NCBI RefSeq assembly: GCF_014656415.1
Contig: NZ_BNCJ01000003.1
Span: 107,098-171,097, forward strand
Direction: 5' to 3'
Length of the DNA stretch: 64,000 nucleotides
Source: Seohaeicola zhoushanensis
GTDB taxonomy: Bacteria > Pseudomonadota > Alphaproteobacteria > Rhodobacterales > Rhodobacteraceae
The notes under the pieces were generated by a model. That model saw only the letters and a list, made by a program, of their open reading frames with translations, searched no databases and had not been told where the DNA came from. Below are positions 63,264-64,000 of the stretch, piece by piece; the stretch's first letter is position 1, and each line of letters begins with the position of its first letter. The translations under genes were made by a program, and so were the position numbers.

Positions 63264-64000
63264 ATGACCTGGCAACCGAACGGCAAGCACCTGATCGCGG
63301 GCGAATGGGTCGGCGGCAGCGCGACCTTCCGCTCCGAACCCTCAAGCGGCCCCGCACATGACTTCGCGGTCGGCACCGTCGACCTGGTGAACCGCGCCTG
63401 CGAGGCCGCCGAGGAGGCCTTCTGGACCTACAGCGCCACGCCCCGCGCGGCCCGCGCCGCCTTCCTCGACGCCATCGCCGACGAGATCGAGAAGCGCGGC
63501 CCCGCGATCACCGAGATCGGCACCCAGGAATCCGGCCTGCCCGCCGCCCGCCTCGAAGGCGAGCGTGGCCGCACCACCGGCCAGCTGCGCCTCTTCGCCA
63601 GCCACATCCGCGACGGCGCCTACCTCGACCTGCGCCACGACGCCGCGCTGCCCGACCGCCAGCCGCTGCCCCGCCCGGACCTGCGCATGGTACAGCAGCC
63701 GATCGGGCCGGTCGCGGTCTTCGGCGCCTCGAACTTCCCGCTCGCCTTCTCCACCGCGGGCGGCGACACCGCCGCGGCGCTGGCCGCCGGCTGCCCCGTG
63801 GTGGTCAAGGGCCACTCGGCCCACCCCGGCACCGGCGAGATCGTCGCCGAGGCCATCCTCGCCGCCATCGAGAGCTGCGACATGCCCAGGGGCGTCTTCT
63901 CGCTGATCCAGGGTGGCCGACGCGATGTCGGCACCGCGCTGGTGCAGCACCCGCTGATCAAGGCCGTCGGCTTCACCGGCTCCCTGGCCGGCGGCCGCGC
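63264..64000 (+). CDS. 2-oxoglutarate semialdehyde (2,5-dioxovalerate) dehydrogenase, cut by window end
   Basis: The first 245 residues are present; the gene runs off the right edge. ATG at 63264 has AAGGAG upstream. GKHLIAGEWVGG at the start and FGASNFPLAFSTAGGDTAAALAAGCPVVVKGH are characteristic of NADP-dependent KGSA dehydrogenases. It would oxidise the common product of the two dehydratases to 2-oxoglutarate. The catalytic Cys and Glu lie beyond the window. A 77-bp gap with an AT-rich stretch (ACTAATATATCA) precedes it, so it may have its own promoter. Confidence 0.88.
   Translation, partial: MTWQPNGKHLIAGEWVGGSATFRSEPSSGPAHDFAVGTVDLVNRACEAAEEAFWTYSATPRAARAAFLDAIADEIEKRGPAITEIGTQESGLPAARLEGERGRTTGQLRLFASHIRDGAYLDLRHDAALPDRQPLPRPDLRMVQQPIGPVAVFGASNFPLAFSTAGGDTAAALAAGCPVVVKGHSAHPGTGEIVAEAILAAIESCDMPRGVFSLIQGGRRDVGTALVQHPLIKAVGFTGSLAGGR

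Overview
The window is high-GC DNA with dense, overlapping operons. It carries two TRAP transporters, an Aap-type amino-acid ABC system, CysTWA, an HmuSTUV haem system and a Weimberg-type sugar-acid cluster. This fits an alphaproteobacterium of the Rhodobacterales (Paracoccus or Rhodobacter-like); the exact genus cannot be read from the sequence. I saw no rRNA, tRNA, CRISPR array, insertion sequence or phage gene.

Layout. (1) 0.1-5.9 kb: a TAXI-type TRAP transporter, then a pyruvate-dehydrogenase-E1-like enzyme divergent from an Lrp/AsnC regulator, an arrangement like mdeB/mdeR of Pseudomonas. (2) 5.9-20.8 kb: a catabolic region with a TetR regulator, an enoyl-CoA hydratase, two thiolases, an enoyl reductase, two acyl-CoA ligases, a cytochrome P450, a ketopantoate-reductase-like enzyme, a class II aldolase and a DctPQM TRAP transporter. 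All three divergent promoters carry the same AACA-N2-TGTTTGTTT element, so this is probably one TetR regulon for import, CoA activation and beta-oxidation of an unidentified carboxylic acid. (3) 20.9-27.0 kb: an Aap-like amino-acid ABC operon containing a GntR regulator and a sphingosine-phosphate-lyase-like PLP decarboxylase. (4) 27.6-32.9 kb: a sulfate-type ABC transporter (binding protein with an odd N-terminal extension, two permeases, a shortened ATPase), then a TauE/TSUP exporter divergent from a GntR regulator. (5) 32.9-42.2 kb: a possible small zinc-ribbon protein, two Rnk/GreA-like genes, B12-dependent methionine synthase split into two overlapping genes, and an SbcCD/YhaNO-like ATPase and nuclease pair. 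(6) 42.4-52.3 kb: a haem acquisition locus with a HasA-like hemophore fused to RTX repeats, hmuSTUV, a TonB-dependent receptor, a small periplasmic protein, ExbB, two ExbDs and TonB. Three promoter-proximal elements related to TTGA-N9-TCAA suggest coordinated iron control. (7) 52.5-64 kb: two divergent operons for sugar-acid catabolism, with D-xylonate-type dehydratase, idonate and gluconate dehydrogenases, two unrelated 2-keto-3-deoxypentonate dehydratases (AraD-like and XylX-like), SMP-30 lactonase, KDG-type kinase and a 2-oxoglutarate-semialdehyde dehydrogenase cut by the window end. A perfect palindrome AAATGGTATACCATTT lies between them.

Most noteworthy: the hemophore-RTX fusion with its shared iron-type promoters; the tandem ExbD pair in which one copy has Asn in place of the membrane Asp; the TetR regulon of unknown substrate; and the side-by-side enantiomer-type Weimberg dehydratases. 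All family assignments come from reading motifs and remembered family sequences; no database search was run.
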